Positions 23,863-32,175 of a DNA stretch of 64,000 nt are shown piece after piece. The translations under genes and the position numbers were made by a program. How positions within the stretch are numbered: the first letter of the stretch is position 1; the number at the start of each line of letters is the position of its first letter. Source of the stretch: Ignavibacteria bacterium (GTDB taxonomy: Bacteria; Bacteroidota; Ignavibacteria; Kapaibacteriales; UBA4661); the NCBI GenBank assembly GCA_014654705.1, contig JACVZY010000106.1, positions 83,506 through 147,505 on the forward strand, read 5' to 3'. The notes under the pieces are model-generated. The model saw nothing but the letters and a program-made list of their open reading frames with translations, was not told where the DNA came from and did not search any database.

Positions 23863-23897
23863 TTGATTTTGTATATTACGGGAAGAATAATTAACAC
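23863..23897 (+). promoter_or_regulatory. Conserved upstream element copy 1, before the lipoprotein gene
   Basis: 35 bases matching the element at 24902-24936 at 29 positions, including GTATATTA, AAGAATAAT and AACAC. AAGAATAAT overlaps the left part of the phage operator (AGAATAATTCT), so repressor control is possible. It sits 66 bases before the lipoprotein ATG. Confidence 0.55.
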
Positions 23898-23963
23898 GGT
23901 GTGTAATAACACATCGCGTGGTTGTATGTCATGTATTTTTTCACTCTTTATTAACGGATACTT

Positions 23964-24410
23964 ATGCGACACGGATTACTGGTTTTCTCTTGTATAGCTC
24001 TGAGCTTTATTTCAAGCGCTTGTCTCCCACATATAACTCAGATGACGACAAATTGTGGAGTAAAATCCAATGCCGAGATTCTTTCATCACTCTCAGCACT
24101 TTGTATTCGAGAAGGCATGAATATGAAGGTAAGTGATGCAAACATCGGCTTTCTTCAGGTAGAAAGTACACCAAGTACAATGCTTGGGATACGCCAAACC
24201 TACGTTTGGCAATTTAATGTCAAAAACGGCACAGTTGTAGGCACGGCAAAAGCTCTAACGGAGACACTGAACGGTTTTGGTATGGTAATTGGCTCATCGG
24301 AAGTTGGCTATAACGACAAAGTACATAAAGACCACAAATGGTATTGGAATGTGCGGAATTCTCTGGAATCTATGTGCGACGGGAAATTGGTGTTCACAGA
24401 ACAGAATTGA
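23964..24410 (+). CDS. Small lipoprotein, lysogenic cargo
   Basis: 148 aa with a signal peptide and lipobox (CIALSFISSAC), so anchored to a membrane outside the cytoplasm. The mature part begins LPHITQMTTNCGVKSNAEILS and has further cysteines (SALCIREG, LESMCDGK). Not recognised. It is expressed on the same strand as the repressor, after its terminator, with its own upstream element; surface lipoproteins in this position often exclude superinfecting phages, which is inference. Confidence 0.6.
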   Translation: MRHGLLVFSCIALSFISSACLPHITQMTTNCGVKSNAEILSSLSALCIREGMNMKVSDANIGFLQVESTPSTMLGIRQTYVWQFNVKNGTVVGTAKALTETLNGFGMVIGSSEVGYNDKVHKDHKWYWNVRNSLESMCDGKLVFTEQN

Positions 24411-24465
24411 ATTGAATTGACAAAACAAACAAATAATCACAAAAGTTTTCAAGGAATTATACCAA

Positions 24466-24882
24466 ATGAATCTTATTAGTTATTACGACCACCATCATTT
24501 TTATGCTTTTTTTGACCGATGGAAGACTTATCAATGGTTTTGTCTTAATCAAGAGCAAAAAGACTGTTTTGATAGACATGAGCAATTTACTTTACTTGAA
24601 AATCAACATCCTAGAATAGAGAAAGAATCAATTTCACCAATTTTTGATACTGAATTTGAGGTTCCCATCTTCAAAAGCACCTCTTGCATTCTACCGACAG
24701 TAGAAGGTGAAAATCCTGAATTTATTATTGGCTACTATACGACAGACGATATATTCCCCGAAATTTTTATTCCCAAACAGGATATTTATTTCACGCCCAA
24801 TTTTAAATCCTTTTTCAAAATTATTGAGGTAGCACCTCAGCAAGAGACTGGAATTTTATATTGGAAGTTTAAGAGAGTGTGA
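24466..24882 (+). CDS. Cytosolic cargo protein of unknown function
   Basis: 138 aa, acidic and aromatic-rich, starting MNLISYYDHHHFYAFFDRW, with no signal peptide or clear domain. Visibly more AT-rich than the replication genes. Not recognised. It lies between the lipoprotein and the HsdR-N-type gene. Confidence 0.5.
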   Translation: MNLISYYDHHHFYAFFDRWKTYQWFCLNQEQKDCFDRHEQFTLLENQHPRIEKESISPIFDTEFEVPIFKSTSCILPTVEGENPEFIIGYYTTDDIFPEIFIPKQDIYFTPNFKSFFKIIEVAPQQETGILYWKFKRV

Positions 24883-24901
24883 CGGAGTATAGCTCCCCTT
24901 T

Positions 24902-24936
24902 TTGATTGAGTATATTATGCCAAGAATAATCAACAC
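24902..24936 (+). promoter_or_regulatory. Conserved upstream element copy 2, before the HsdR-N-type gene
   Basis: Partner of 23863-23897 with TATATTA, CAAGAATAAT and CAACAC; it ends 15 bases before the ATG at 24952. Confidence 0.55.
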
Positions 24937-24951
24937 TAAAAGCACTGGATT

Positions 24952-26052
24952 ATGAACCGCACCGAAATCGAAAAAAAAGTTGAGAGCAACGTCAACGGAC
25001 TTGTCACCCACATCCAAGCATATTCCTCCAAATGCCAAACGGAGGAAGCCGCCAAGCACGCCCTTGTTCTGCCATTTTTACAATTCGTTTTAGGATGGGA
25101 TATTTTCAATCCGCTCGAAGTTATCCCCGAATTTACTGCCGATGCGGGCATCAAACGAGGCGAAAAAGTTGACTATGCCGTGATGAAGAAAGGCAAAATT
25201 GCCTTCATTATTGAGTGCAAAATGCCGGGTGCGAAGCTCGAAAGCGCTCACGCCTCGCAATTGTACCGCTATTTCGGGACGCTGCTGCCATGCCGTATTG
25301 CCATCCTCACTGATGGTGTGCGCTATCTCTTTTACACCGACACCGAAAATCCGAATGTTCTCGACAGCACACCGTTTTTCTCAGTTGATTTCACCAAGCC
25401 GGAGACGATTATGATTGAAGAATTGTCGCAATTCACTCGTGAGACCTTCGATGTGGATGACGTAACCCGTACCGCTACACAACTCATGCACGCAGAAAAC
25501 GTAAAAGCATACCTTGTCCGGCAGCTTGACAGCCCCAGTGATGAGTTCGTCAAGCTACTTATCAATGCGTCGGATGCGAACGCAAAATTCAGCCCTAAAA
25601 ATGCTGAAATCATGCGCTCCATCGTGAAAAAGGCGCTTGAAAACGTTGTACAAAGCCGCGTTCACCAAGTTCTAAAAACCGCACAGATAGCGGGTGCGCA
25701 AAATGGCACCATTTCCGAGAATGGACAGGCTGCCGGGGGCAAGGAAATTGTAACCACCGTCGAGGAGTGGGAGGGTTTCTACACCGTGCGGACACTTTTA
25801 CACGACATTGTGCACCCGGAGCGGGTGCAGTTCAAAGACACGGTGTCATACTTCAATGTGCTGCTCGACGGCAGCCCACGCCAGCAGATATGCCGCTTCT
25901 ACTTCAACAATCCCCGAAAGTTCCTGGGCTTGTTTTCCGAGAAAGGCGAAGTCAAGAAGGAAGTTGGCGGCATTGCTGATTTATACCTCCACAAGCGCGA
26001 TTTTGCAGCCGCAGTGCTGATGTACGATAAAAAACCATCTTATCCCATGTAA
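24952..26052 (+). CDS. HsdR_N-type restriction endonuclease-like protein
   Basis: 366 aa. The N-terminal domain has a PD-(D/E)xK site: GEKVDYAVMKKGKIAFIIECKM with D74 and E88-C-K90, preceded by FLQFVLGWDIFNPLEVIPEF, a hallmark of the type I restriction HsdR N-terminal family. No helicase domain follows; the C-terminal half (FYTVRTLLHDIVHPERVQFKD, ICRFYFNNPRKFLGLF) is a family-specific region seen in stand-alone versions. These are often prophage-borne and suspected defence proteins. DNA target and trigger unknown. Confidence 0.8.
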   Translation: MNRTEIEKKVESNVNGLVTHIQAYSSKCQTEEAAKHALVLPFLQFVLGWDIFNPLEVIPEFTADAGIKRGEKVDYAVMKKGKIAFIIECKMPGAKLESAHASQLYRYFGTLLPCRIAILTDGVRYLFYTDTENPNVLDSTPFFSVDFTKPETIMIEELSQFTRETFDVDDVTRTATQLMHAENVKAYLVRQLDSPSDEFVKLLINASDANAKFSPKNAEIMRSIVKKALENVVQSRVHQVLKTAQIAGAQNGTISENGQAAGGKEIVTTVEEWEGFYTVRTLLHDIVHPERVQFKDTVSYFNVLLDGSPRQQICRFYFNNPRKFLGLFSEKGEVKKEVGGIADLYLHKRDFAAAVLMYDKKPSYPM

Positions 26053-26057
26053 GCTCT

Positions 26058-26867
26058 ATGAAGCAGATGAAATACCTCGTTATTCTTTTCCTCTTAGCAT
26101 TTGGCGCTTCTGCTTGTCAAACTGTTAGCTCTACGTCAAAAATCACGACAGACACTCTGCGGTACGGCAGCATCCATCTTGAAACAGGTATTCCCCGTGA
26201 TGCAGATAGCACAGACGATTACCTAATGATTCGCCCTCAGTACGCCGTGAGTTACAACAATAAACGAAATGTTCCGAACTGGGTGTCGTGGAATCTCAAT
26301 GCAAGTTGGTACGGTGATGCACCGCGTTATTCAGGTAATTTCATTACCGATGTGTCACTGCCATCTCATTTTGTTCGCGTCACGCATGGCGATTATACCA
26401 ACAGCGGTTTTGACCGGGGACATCTTGTGCGTAGTGAGGAACGAACACGTAACGACGAGGACAATCGAAGTACATTCCTGATGACCAATATTATTCCACA
26501 GGCACCCGAATTAAACCGTCTTGGTTGGCTGAGGTTCGAGGAAGAGTGTGAGCGTCTTTGCAAGCAAGGGAACAAGGAACTGTACGTCATCTCTGGCGGT
26601 GTCTTTAAGTCTGGTGCGACGATTAACAACAAAGTGGCAATACCCGATTCTTGCTGGAAAATTGTTGTAGTACTGGAGCGTGGTCAAACATTGTCGAATA
26701 TCACTGCAACAACACAGGTACTTGCCGTAATGATGCCAAACACAGCAGAGGCAATAAACGACTGGAAACCATATACCACAACAGTAGCAAAGGTTGAAGT
26801 CAGTACGGGATATTCGTTTTTTCGTGCGGTACCAGATGCGGTAAGAACAATGCTAAAAAATCAGTAG
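26058..26867 (+). CDS. Exported DNA/RNA non-specific endonuclease (NucA type), lipoprotein
   Basis: 269 aa. Signal peptide with lipobox FGASAC (Cys20). The beta-beta-alpha-metal nuclease domain has GFDRGHLVRSEERT with DRGH at 119-122, TNIIPQAPELNR with the metal-binding asparagine, and LRFEEECERL. It cuts DNA and RNA outside the cytoplasm, anchored to a membrane. Six bases after the previous gene, so possibly cotranscribed. Cargo role: destroying incoming or environmental nucleic acid, by inference. Confidence 0.88.
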   Translation: MKQMKYLVILFLLAFGASACQTVSSTSKITTDTLRYGSIHLETGIPRDADSTDDYLMIRPQYAVSYNNKRNVPNWVSWNLNASWYGDAPRYSGNFITDVSLPSHFVRVTHGDYTNSGFDRGHLVRSEERTRNDEDNRSTFLMTNIIPQAPELNRLGWLRFEEECERLCKQGNKELYVISGGVFKSGATINNKVAIPDSCWKIVVVLERGQTLSNITATTQVLAVMMPNTAEAINDWKPYTTTVAKVEVSTGYSFFRAVPDAVRTMLKNQ

Positions 26868-26920
26868 AAAAGCAGCAATTCACGACAACCAATTTTCTCC
26901 ATTCAGTTTATTCATCCATT

Positions 26921-27877
26921 ATGCGCCTACTTTTCCTTGTTGTTTTCCTCTACACAACACCACTATTTGCCCAAGACGTTCTCATCAATAAATATCGCAA
27001 TGGTGGACAAAACCTTATTGATACGGTTGAGGTGCTGGTGGTACGAGATAATTTTGACCTTCGAGGTTATGTCTTACGAGATTTTGCAACATCCACTAAT
27101 AGTTTCAATGCTGATTCTGTAAGTTCCGGCAGTTACCGTTTTGCCAACACCTCGCTTTGGCAGCGAGTTCCTGCGGGAACGCTTTTAGTGTTATCACTGA
27201 CAAATGGGATGGTGCAAAAATTAGGTGACACAGTAATAAGTGTAGGCTTAAAAAATACCGCTTACTTCATAGAAACAGGTCGTTTTGACATTGCAGCAGA
27301 TGATATGGTAATGATAAAACGCCCCAACGCAGCTATTACTGGAACTGAGGGAAATGTCCACGCTTTTTGTACGGGACCAATTGTGTCTGCAAATATCTCA
27401 GGGATAGTGCCTTTGTTAAGTACCTTTCAAGTTGCAGCTGCCACGACTAACCCTTTTGCTGTACCGAGCAACCTTAAAGGAGACACAACTGATTACAACG
27501 GCAACCAAGCCGGAACAGCACCCCAAGCGCGTTTTGGCATTGCCAACAACCCTGCCAACCAGCGCTTTTTGGATTCACTCCGTCGTGTGCGAACATCTGT
27601 TCAGGATGACAAGCAAACGGGCATTTCCCGCGTCGTGATTGCACCCCAGCCGACAAGCAGCGATTGTACTGTAAACTTTCGTCTGGATGCTGCCGGAGCA
27701 GTCAGCATTGCGCTTGTGGATATGCTTGGTAATCGCCGTGAAATCTATACGCAGAATCACAGTGCAGAAGACCAGAGCCTCCGCTTGTTGCTTTCGGATG
27801 TTGCTATTGGTACATATTTTTTGGCTATCAAAGCGGGGAACGTGGAATGGCGGGAGAAAGTGGTGATAGGTAAATAG
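26921..27877 (+). CDS. T9SS-secreted protein with C-terminal type A sorting domain
   Basis: 318 aa. Signal peptide MRLLFLVVFLYTTPLFAQD, then a lamin-tail-like beta domain (residues 20-200: INKYRNGGQNLIDTVEVLVVR, LRGYVLRDFATSTN, VPAGTLLVLSL), and a T9SS sorting domain at 232-318 (RVVIAPQPTSSDCTVNFRLDAAGAVSIALVDMLGN, ending WREKVVIGK). The protein would cross the outer membrane by type IX secretion and be surface-attached. Carried by a prophage, it is a lysogenic conversion candidate. Confidence 0.82.
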   Translation: MRLLFLVVFLYTTPLFAQDVLINKYRNGGQNLIDTVEVLVVRDNFDLRGYVLRDFATSTNSFNADSVSSGSYRFANTSLWQRVPAGTLLVLSLTNGMVQKLGDTVISVGLKNTAYFIETGRFDIAADDMVMIKRPNAAITGTEGNVHAFCTGPIVSANISGIVPLLSTFQVAAATTNPFAVPSNLKGDTTDYNGNQAGTAPQARFGIANNPANQRFLDSLRRVRTSVQDDKQTGISRVVIAPQPTSSDCTVNFRLDAAGAVSIALVDMLGNRREIYTQNHSAEDQSLRLLLSDVAIGTYFLAIKAGNVEWREKVVIGK

Positions 27878-27946
27878 CTATTTACCTCTGCCTTATTGCA
27901 GATTCTAAATTTTAACCCTCTAATCAACTAACTATTTGAATTAGTT

Positions 27947-28903
27947 ATGGATAACCAAGAAAAACAAAAATCCAATAAAATACTTGCTGAACAGTACAAT
28001 GATTTAGTGGTTCAACTCAATTCCGTAAAATCTACTCTTAAGACTATTCTTGGGGCAAATGGTACCTCCTATGACTCACGCGAATTAGCATTGTCTTACC
28101 AAAAAGAATGTAATACTCTACATAATTTGATTGCTTCTATTTGGACTCCATTACAAGGTAATGTCAGAGCAAACCAAGTGGGAAGCGACTTTAATGATTC
28201 AGAAGCCGCTCTTAAGGCGTTGTCTGAGAATGTTACAAGACTATTTGCAGATACTAATATTGAAAGCAATTTCTCCTCTAAACTTTCTGCGAATACTGAG
28301 ATTGACAGAGCAGAATTTGAAAAAGCCCTTCAGCATCATACAACCCAAAGTAGGTTCACATTACGGATTTTTGGACTTGCTTCTGTATGCTCTATTAGTC
28401 TTATCATAGTCTTTTTTATTGCTTTTCCTTCTTGTTCTTCGCCAACGGAAGAAAGAAATATCGGGCAAGTTTTAACCACACAGGGAATTGCAAATAGTAA
28501 CCCAGAAAAGGCGCTTTCTAATTCAACCCAATGGCAGGATTCAGTTGCTTGGTGGTCAAAACTGATTCTAAACTTTGGCGGTAAATTCGCTCTACTTTTT
28601 GCAGTTGCATGGATGCTAAAATTTACTGGAGAGTTACATTCTCGTCATGTCGCGCAATCCATTATTTATCGGGACAGATTAACTGCTATAAGTACAATAG
28701 ATGTCATTACTATTGGAGCGAATACTCAAACGAGAGAACAAATTTTACTAAAAATGTCCGAAACGTACTTAAACTTAGAAAACAATGCTTTCATTAACCG
28801 AGAAAAAGAAAAAGTCCCTTCTGAAGAAGTTTTTACTAAAAAAGAATTGATAGGTTTGTTCAAAGAGATTACTGGCATAATCAAGAATAGTAAGCCAAAT
28901 TAG
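27947..28903 (+). CDS. Two-TM membrane protein of unknown function
   Basis: 318 aa. A soluble helical N-terminal part (residues 1-145), two hydrophobic segments (LRIFGLASVCSISLIIVFFIAF and ILNFGGKFALLFAVAWMLKF), and a soluble C-terminal part (about 235-318). AT-rich compared with the phage structural genes. Not recognised. Adjacent to the membrane-anchored Mrr gene, so a joint defence role is conceivable. Confidence 0.55.
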   Translation: MDNQEKQKSNKILAEQYNDLVVQLNSVKSTLKTILGANGTSYDSRELALSYQKECNTLHNLIASIWTPLQGNVRANQVGSDFNDSEAALKALSENVTRLFADTNIESNFSSKLSANTEIDRAEFEKALQHHTTQSRFTLRIFGLASVCSISLIIVFFIAFPSCSSPTEERNIGQVLTTQGIANSNPEKALSNSTQWQDSVAWWSKLILNFGGKFALLFAVAWMLKFTGELHSRHVAQSIIYRDRLTAISTIDVITIGANTQTREQILLKMSETYLNLENNAFINREKEKVPSEEVFTKKELIGLFKEITGIIKNSKPN

Positions 28904-28977
28904 ATAGCCTTCTGGCATCCAGCTTTGGGAATTGGAAGCCACTTATATTCAGCAAAATAACCTAGAGCAAAAAGAAA

Positions 28978-30057
28978 ATGAATAGTATGGACAACAAAAA
29001 CGCCCTCGTCAAAGCCCAAACCTCGCTTGAACGCTTGAAAGGCAGCGCTTCACGTGCTTTGGAATCCGCAAAGGAGAAGGCTTCAAACGTCGTGGAAGAC
29101 AACATCATCGTTGAAAAAATCCGTGCGTGGGTTGCTTCCTTGTTTGTCAAAGCTGTGGAATCCTGCTCCACCGAAGAAGACCGTGCGGAACTTTTAGCAT
29201 GGCTCTCGCTCACTCGCATTGACCTTGCTTCCGACCAGAGCGCTGCCGAGAAATTCCGCGCTGTTTCAAGCCGGATAGACGGTAAGAAAGCTGCAATGGC
29301 TCTTGGTCGCAGCGTTGGCGAAGCGTTCAACAACTATAAAAACAGCAATCTCCCTCTCCCCGTCAAAATCGCCATTCCCGTAACGCTTGCTGCATCTACG
29401 GTCATAGGCGGCGCTGGAGTCGGTATTGTTGGATTTGGAACAGGTATTGGCGTGTCCGCACTCCTGCTTGTGTTTCTGGGCGCTGCTGGCGTTACATCAG
29501 TGATTGATGCCGTGCTGACGAACAAGGGCGCTGGTGAATATGTTGCGTTCATCGGTGCAATGATAGCCCACGACGAGATATTGCGCCGCACAAAAGCAGA
29601 TTTGCGCAAGGCAATGACGGAAAAACCAGCACCACCGCACCGTTACGACGTTCCCGAAGAACAAGCCGCATTGCAACAAGCATTACTGCAATTAAAGCCC
29701 TATGAATTTGAGCAGCACGTCATGTCATTTTTCCAAAGCGCCGGACTCACGGCATGGGTAACGAAGCAAAGCAACGATGCGGGTGTGGACGGTTTTGCGC
29801 GGCATCCCGAAGGCTTGATTGTAGTGCAATGCAAGCGAAATGCGCCGGAGAACACGGTAGGTCGTCCTATCGTGCAGCAATTCAAAGGCGTAATCGAAGA
29901 AAACGAAGCCCATCGCGGTTATATCGTCACCACCAGTACCTTCACGAGCGAAGCCAGAGAGAGCGCTGCGCGGAATGGGAAATTGGTGTTGGTGGATATG
30001 GCTGTTTTGGAGGATTGGCATAAGATAGGGCTGCGAGAGGTCATTTGTAGTGTTTGA
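28978..30057 (+). CDS. Membrane-anchored Mrr-type restriction endonuclease
   Basis: 359 aa. An N-terminal helical region (residues 1-125) leads into a glycine-rich membrane segment (about 128-185: IPVTLAASTVIGGAGVGIVGFG, VSALLLVFLGAAG). The C-terminal Mrr_cat domain spans about 235-345, with FEQHVMSFFQSAGL, D271 in GVDGFARHP and the catalytic Q284-C-K286, plus RPIVQQFKGVI and GYIVTTSTFTSEA. Mrr enzymes cut modified or foreign DNA. The membrane anchor would place cleavage at the DNA entry site. Phage-defence role is inferred. Confidence 0.85.
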   Translation: MNSMDNKNALVKAQTSLERLKGSASRALESAKEKASNVVEDNIIVEKIRAWVASLFVKAVESCSTEEDRAELLAWLSLTRIDLASDQSAAEKFRAVSSRIDGKKAAMALGRSVGEAFNNYKNSNLPLPVKIAIPVTLAASTVIGGAGVGIVGFGTGIGVSALLLVFLGAAGVTSVIDAVLTNKGAGEYVAFIGAMIAHDEILRRTKADLRKAMTEKPAPPHRYDVPEEQAALQQALLQLKPYEFEQHVMSFFQSAGLTAWVTKQSNDAGVDGFARHPEGLIVVQCKRNAPENTVGRPIVQQFKGVIEENEAHRGYIVTTSTFTSEARESAARNGKLVLVDMAVLEDWHKIGLREVICSV

Positions 30058-30340
30058 AAACTTGAAGAAACTAATTCAACCTGTTTTATCCAGCATAAAC
30101 GCAGGAATTTTCTATCAAAACCTTTTTAAGTTATGCATACAAAAAATACGCGACACAGGTGGTTGGAGAGAACAATAATATATACACACTGCTACCCTTG
30201 ATGTGTCTAAAATGCGATACAAACCTTACAACTTTTGGAACGTATCGCCAAAGGATTTCTAAGCGATAATCACAATATGATTTTTCTGTAAATATAGAGT
30301 AGTTTTTGAATGACCCTTTGGTAAAATTACTCAATTACCA
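30058..30340. other. AT-rich intergenic spacer
   Basis: About 280 bases without a supportable gene between the Mrr-type and ClpP-like genes. The sharp drop in GC continues into the next gene and suggests the boundary of a separately acquired segment. Confidence 0.5.
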
Positions 30341-31423
30341 ATGGAAAAGGGTTTGAATATTGAATTATATAACCTTAAATTTGACCTGAATATGGATAAT
30401 CTAGATACAATAAAGGATTGTATTGAAAAAATTACTGCTAAGAACGACAGTGACCTGTTTCTTTTTTGCGGAGAAATTTCAGATATTACTGCTGATATTT
30501 TCATTACAGAGTTAAGAAATAAGCCAATGAAAAAGAAAAATTGTTCCTTACTATTAACAACTTATGGAGGTGACCCTGATGCAGGTTATAGAATGGTCAG
30601 AACAATTAAAAGGTATTATCAAAAGTTTTTGCTTTATGTTTACGGAAGTTGCAAAAGCACCGGAACATTAATTGCGCTTGGAAGCGATCAAATAATCATG
30701 AGTGATTTTGGAGAGTTTGGACCCTTAGATATACAGCTTACCAAAGATGATGAATTGCACAACACGTCTGGTTTAAGTTATCTGCAGAGTTTATTATCGC
30801 TTAACGAACAAATCTTCCGCTCATTTGAAAGCAATTTTCTAAATATCAAACAAAAAAGTGTACAGACGATTACAACCAAAACAGCGGCAGAGATTGCAAC
30901 TAAACTTGCCGTTGGACTAATTAGCCCAATAAGTGCTCAACTAGACCCCGTCAAGTTTGGAGAGGTTCAAAGAGCCATCAAAATTGCAGACGCTTACGGG
31001 GCTAGGCTTTGCACAGATAGGAAAATGGTCTCAAGGTTAATTGCCGGCTATCCGTCTCATGGTTTTGTCATTGATTATGAAGAAGCCGTAACAATTTTTC
31101 CAAACGTAAGGTTTGTAGACCAAACAGAAGCTATTTTAGAGAGGAACTTGCTTGATAATGTTAGGAGTCAAAATGATGAACCTATTATTTATGACCTAAC
31201 AAATCTCTTGCAAGAAAATATACAAGAAAATATACAAGAACATGAACAACCCGCAAATATACATTCAAATTCAGAAGCACCTGAGCAAGTAGAACCTATC
31301 CAATCTGAAGTTATTCAAAATCAACCTACTCAACAACTTCTTAAAAAACAGCTAAATGGAAACGCTAAGACTCGTAAAACCCATCCCAAAAATCAAACAA
31401 GGGAATACAAAGAAAAACTTTGA
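30341..31423 (+). CDS. ClpP/SDH-proteinase-like protein with low-complexity tail
   Basis: 360 aa. The core resembles serine dehydrogenase proteinase / ClpP-fold enzymes: LLLTTYGGDPDAGYRMVRTIKR (oxyanion turn at about 76-77), VYGSCKSTGTLIALGSDQIIMSD with the likely nucleophile S106, and EFGPLDIQL. Residues from about 290 are Gln/Glu/Asn-rich with repeated ENIQEN and EHEQP-type motifs, and the end is basic. Strongly AT-rich, unlike its neighbours, so recently acquired. Substrate unknown; may be a defence protease. Confidence 0.75.
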   Translation: MEKGLNIELYNLKFDLNMDNLDTIKDCIEKITAKNDSDLFLFCGEISDITADIFITELRNKPMKKKNCSLLLTTYGGDPDAGYRMVRTIKRYYQKFLLYVYGSCKSTGTLIALGSDQIIMSDFGEFGPLDIQLTKDDELHNTSGLSYLQSLLSLNEQIFRSFESNFLNIKQKSVQTITTKTAAEIATKLAVGLISPISAQLDPVKFGEVQRAIKIADAYGARLCTDRKMVSRLIAGYPSHGFVIDYEEAVTIFPNVRFVDQTEAILERNLLDNVRSQNDEPIIYDLTNLLQENIQENIQEHEQPANIHSNSEAPEQVEPIQSEVIQNQPTQQLLKKQLNGNAKTRKTHPKNQTREYKEKL

Positions 31424-31439
31424 TACTGCATCATCTAAT

Positions 31440-31577
31440 ATGATGAATGAAACGGACTCAAAGTTTTTGCATGAGATTTACCAAGAAATTGAAAAAAACA
31501 ACTCTACCCAAGAACTACAGATATTTTTTGAAACAGGTTATATTCCTAGAATCGAAGCTACTGCTAAAAGGTCATAA
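31440..31577 (+). CDS. Possible small ORF after the ClpP-like gene
   Basis: 45 aa starting at the first of two consecutive ATGs, MMNETDSKFLHEIYQEIEKN, with a plausible helical pattern and AT-rich like the gene before it. No family recognised; could be chance. Confidence 0.35.
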   Translation: MMNETDSKFLHEIYQEIEKNNSTQELQIFFETGYIPRIEATAKRS

Positions 31578-31719
31578 ATCCTCCCTCTTGAGTATCTTAT
31601 GGATTTCTTATGAACTGAACTGCTTTTGGTGTTTTATTTTTAGACAAATGGCTATAATACATTTGTTTATGAATTAGGAAGGGATAAAACTCTTTGTTCT
31701 TGAATATAAAAGTTAAAGT

Positions 31720-31743
31720 CAGGGCAGCCTTGTGGCTGCCCTG
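31720..31743. terminator. Perfect 10-bp hairpin, probably terminating the 31755 gene
   Basis: CAGGGCAGCC pairs with GGCTGCCCTG around TTGT. It lies 12 bases beyond the minus-strand gene's stop; downstream on that strand is ACTTTAACTTTTAT, and on the plus strand CTGCATTTTTATT, so it may work in both directions. Confidence 0.65.
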
Positions 31744-31754
31744 CTGCATTTTTA

Positions 31755-31988
31755 TTACACAAGCTGCTTCGCCAGCTCTTCATACATCTTCCGTGCATTA
31801 AATTTCGCCAGAATCTCCTGCGCCTTGTAGAGTGCCAGTGTGTCAATCGGCTCAATAAACTGGTCATACGGTAAGTTCAAAAAGTCGTTGAGGGCGCTGG
31901 ATACGACCTGTGCCTTGGTTGCGACGTTTTGCTGGGTCATTGCCTGGGCAATGATATTGGCATTGTGGATGTGCGATGGGGTTTGCAT
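31755..31988 (-). CDS. Small protein of unknown function, divergent from the XRE gene
   Basis: 77 aa: MQTPSHIHNANIIAQAMTQQN, then a predicted helical C-terminal part (LALYKAQEILAKFNARKMYEELAKQL). Not recognised. Its long leader holds the hairpin/AATTCC box (32009-32059) and it faces the XRE regulator across a palindromic operator, so it may be under the same control. Confidence 0.55.
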   Translation of the reverse strand: MQTPSHIHNANIIAQAMTQQNVATKAQVVSSALNDFLNLPYDQFIEPIDTLALYKAQEILAKFNARKMYEELAKQLV

Positions 31989-32008
31989 ATTGCAAGTCTC
32001 CGAAATGT

Positions 32009-32059
32009 AGGTTTTGGAATTACGCCGCTTGTACTGGTTGGTAGCTCGTCAAGCGGCGT
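32009..32059 (-). promoter_or_regulatory. 5' leader hairpin plus AATTCCAAAACCT box (copy B)
   Basis: On the minus strand ACGCCGCTTG pairs perfectly with CAAGCGGCGT (18-base loop), followed by AATTCCAAAACCT about 20 bases before the 31988 ATG. Same layout as 20798-20840; stem sequences differ. Confidence 0.5.
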
Positions 32060-32070
32060 TCTTTGTTACA

Positions 32071-32102
32071 GCACAAATATACAGTAAATGTATATCTTGT
32101 GC
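32071..32102. promoter_or_regulatory. Palindromic operator before the XRE regulator gene
   Basis: A 32-base near-palindrome: GCACAA...TTGTGC outside and ATATACA...TGTATAT inside, with one unpaired base. The inner part recurs in the HEPN operon promoter at 32403-32427. A TATCTTTG -7-like box (32134-32141) follows 31 bases later. Confidence 0.7.
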
Positions 32103-32175
32103 AAGAAAAATTTTACAATGACTGTATTTTTTGTATCTTTGTGGAAAGTTTTTTCTCACGATTACTTGTTAAGCA

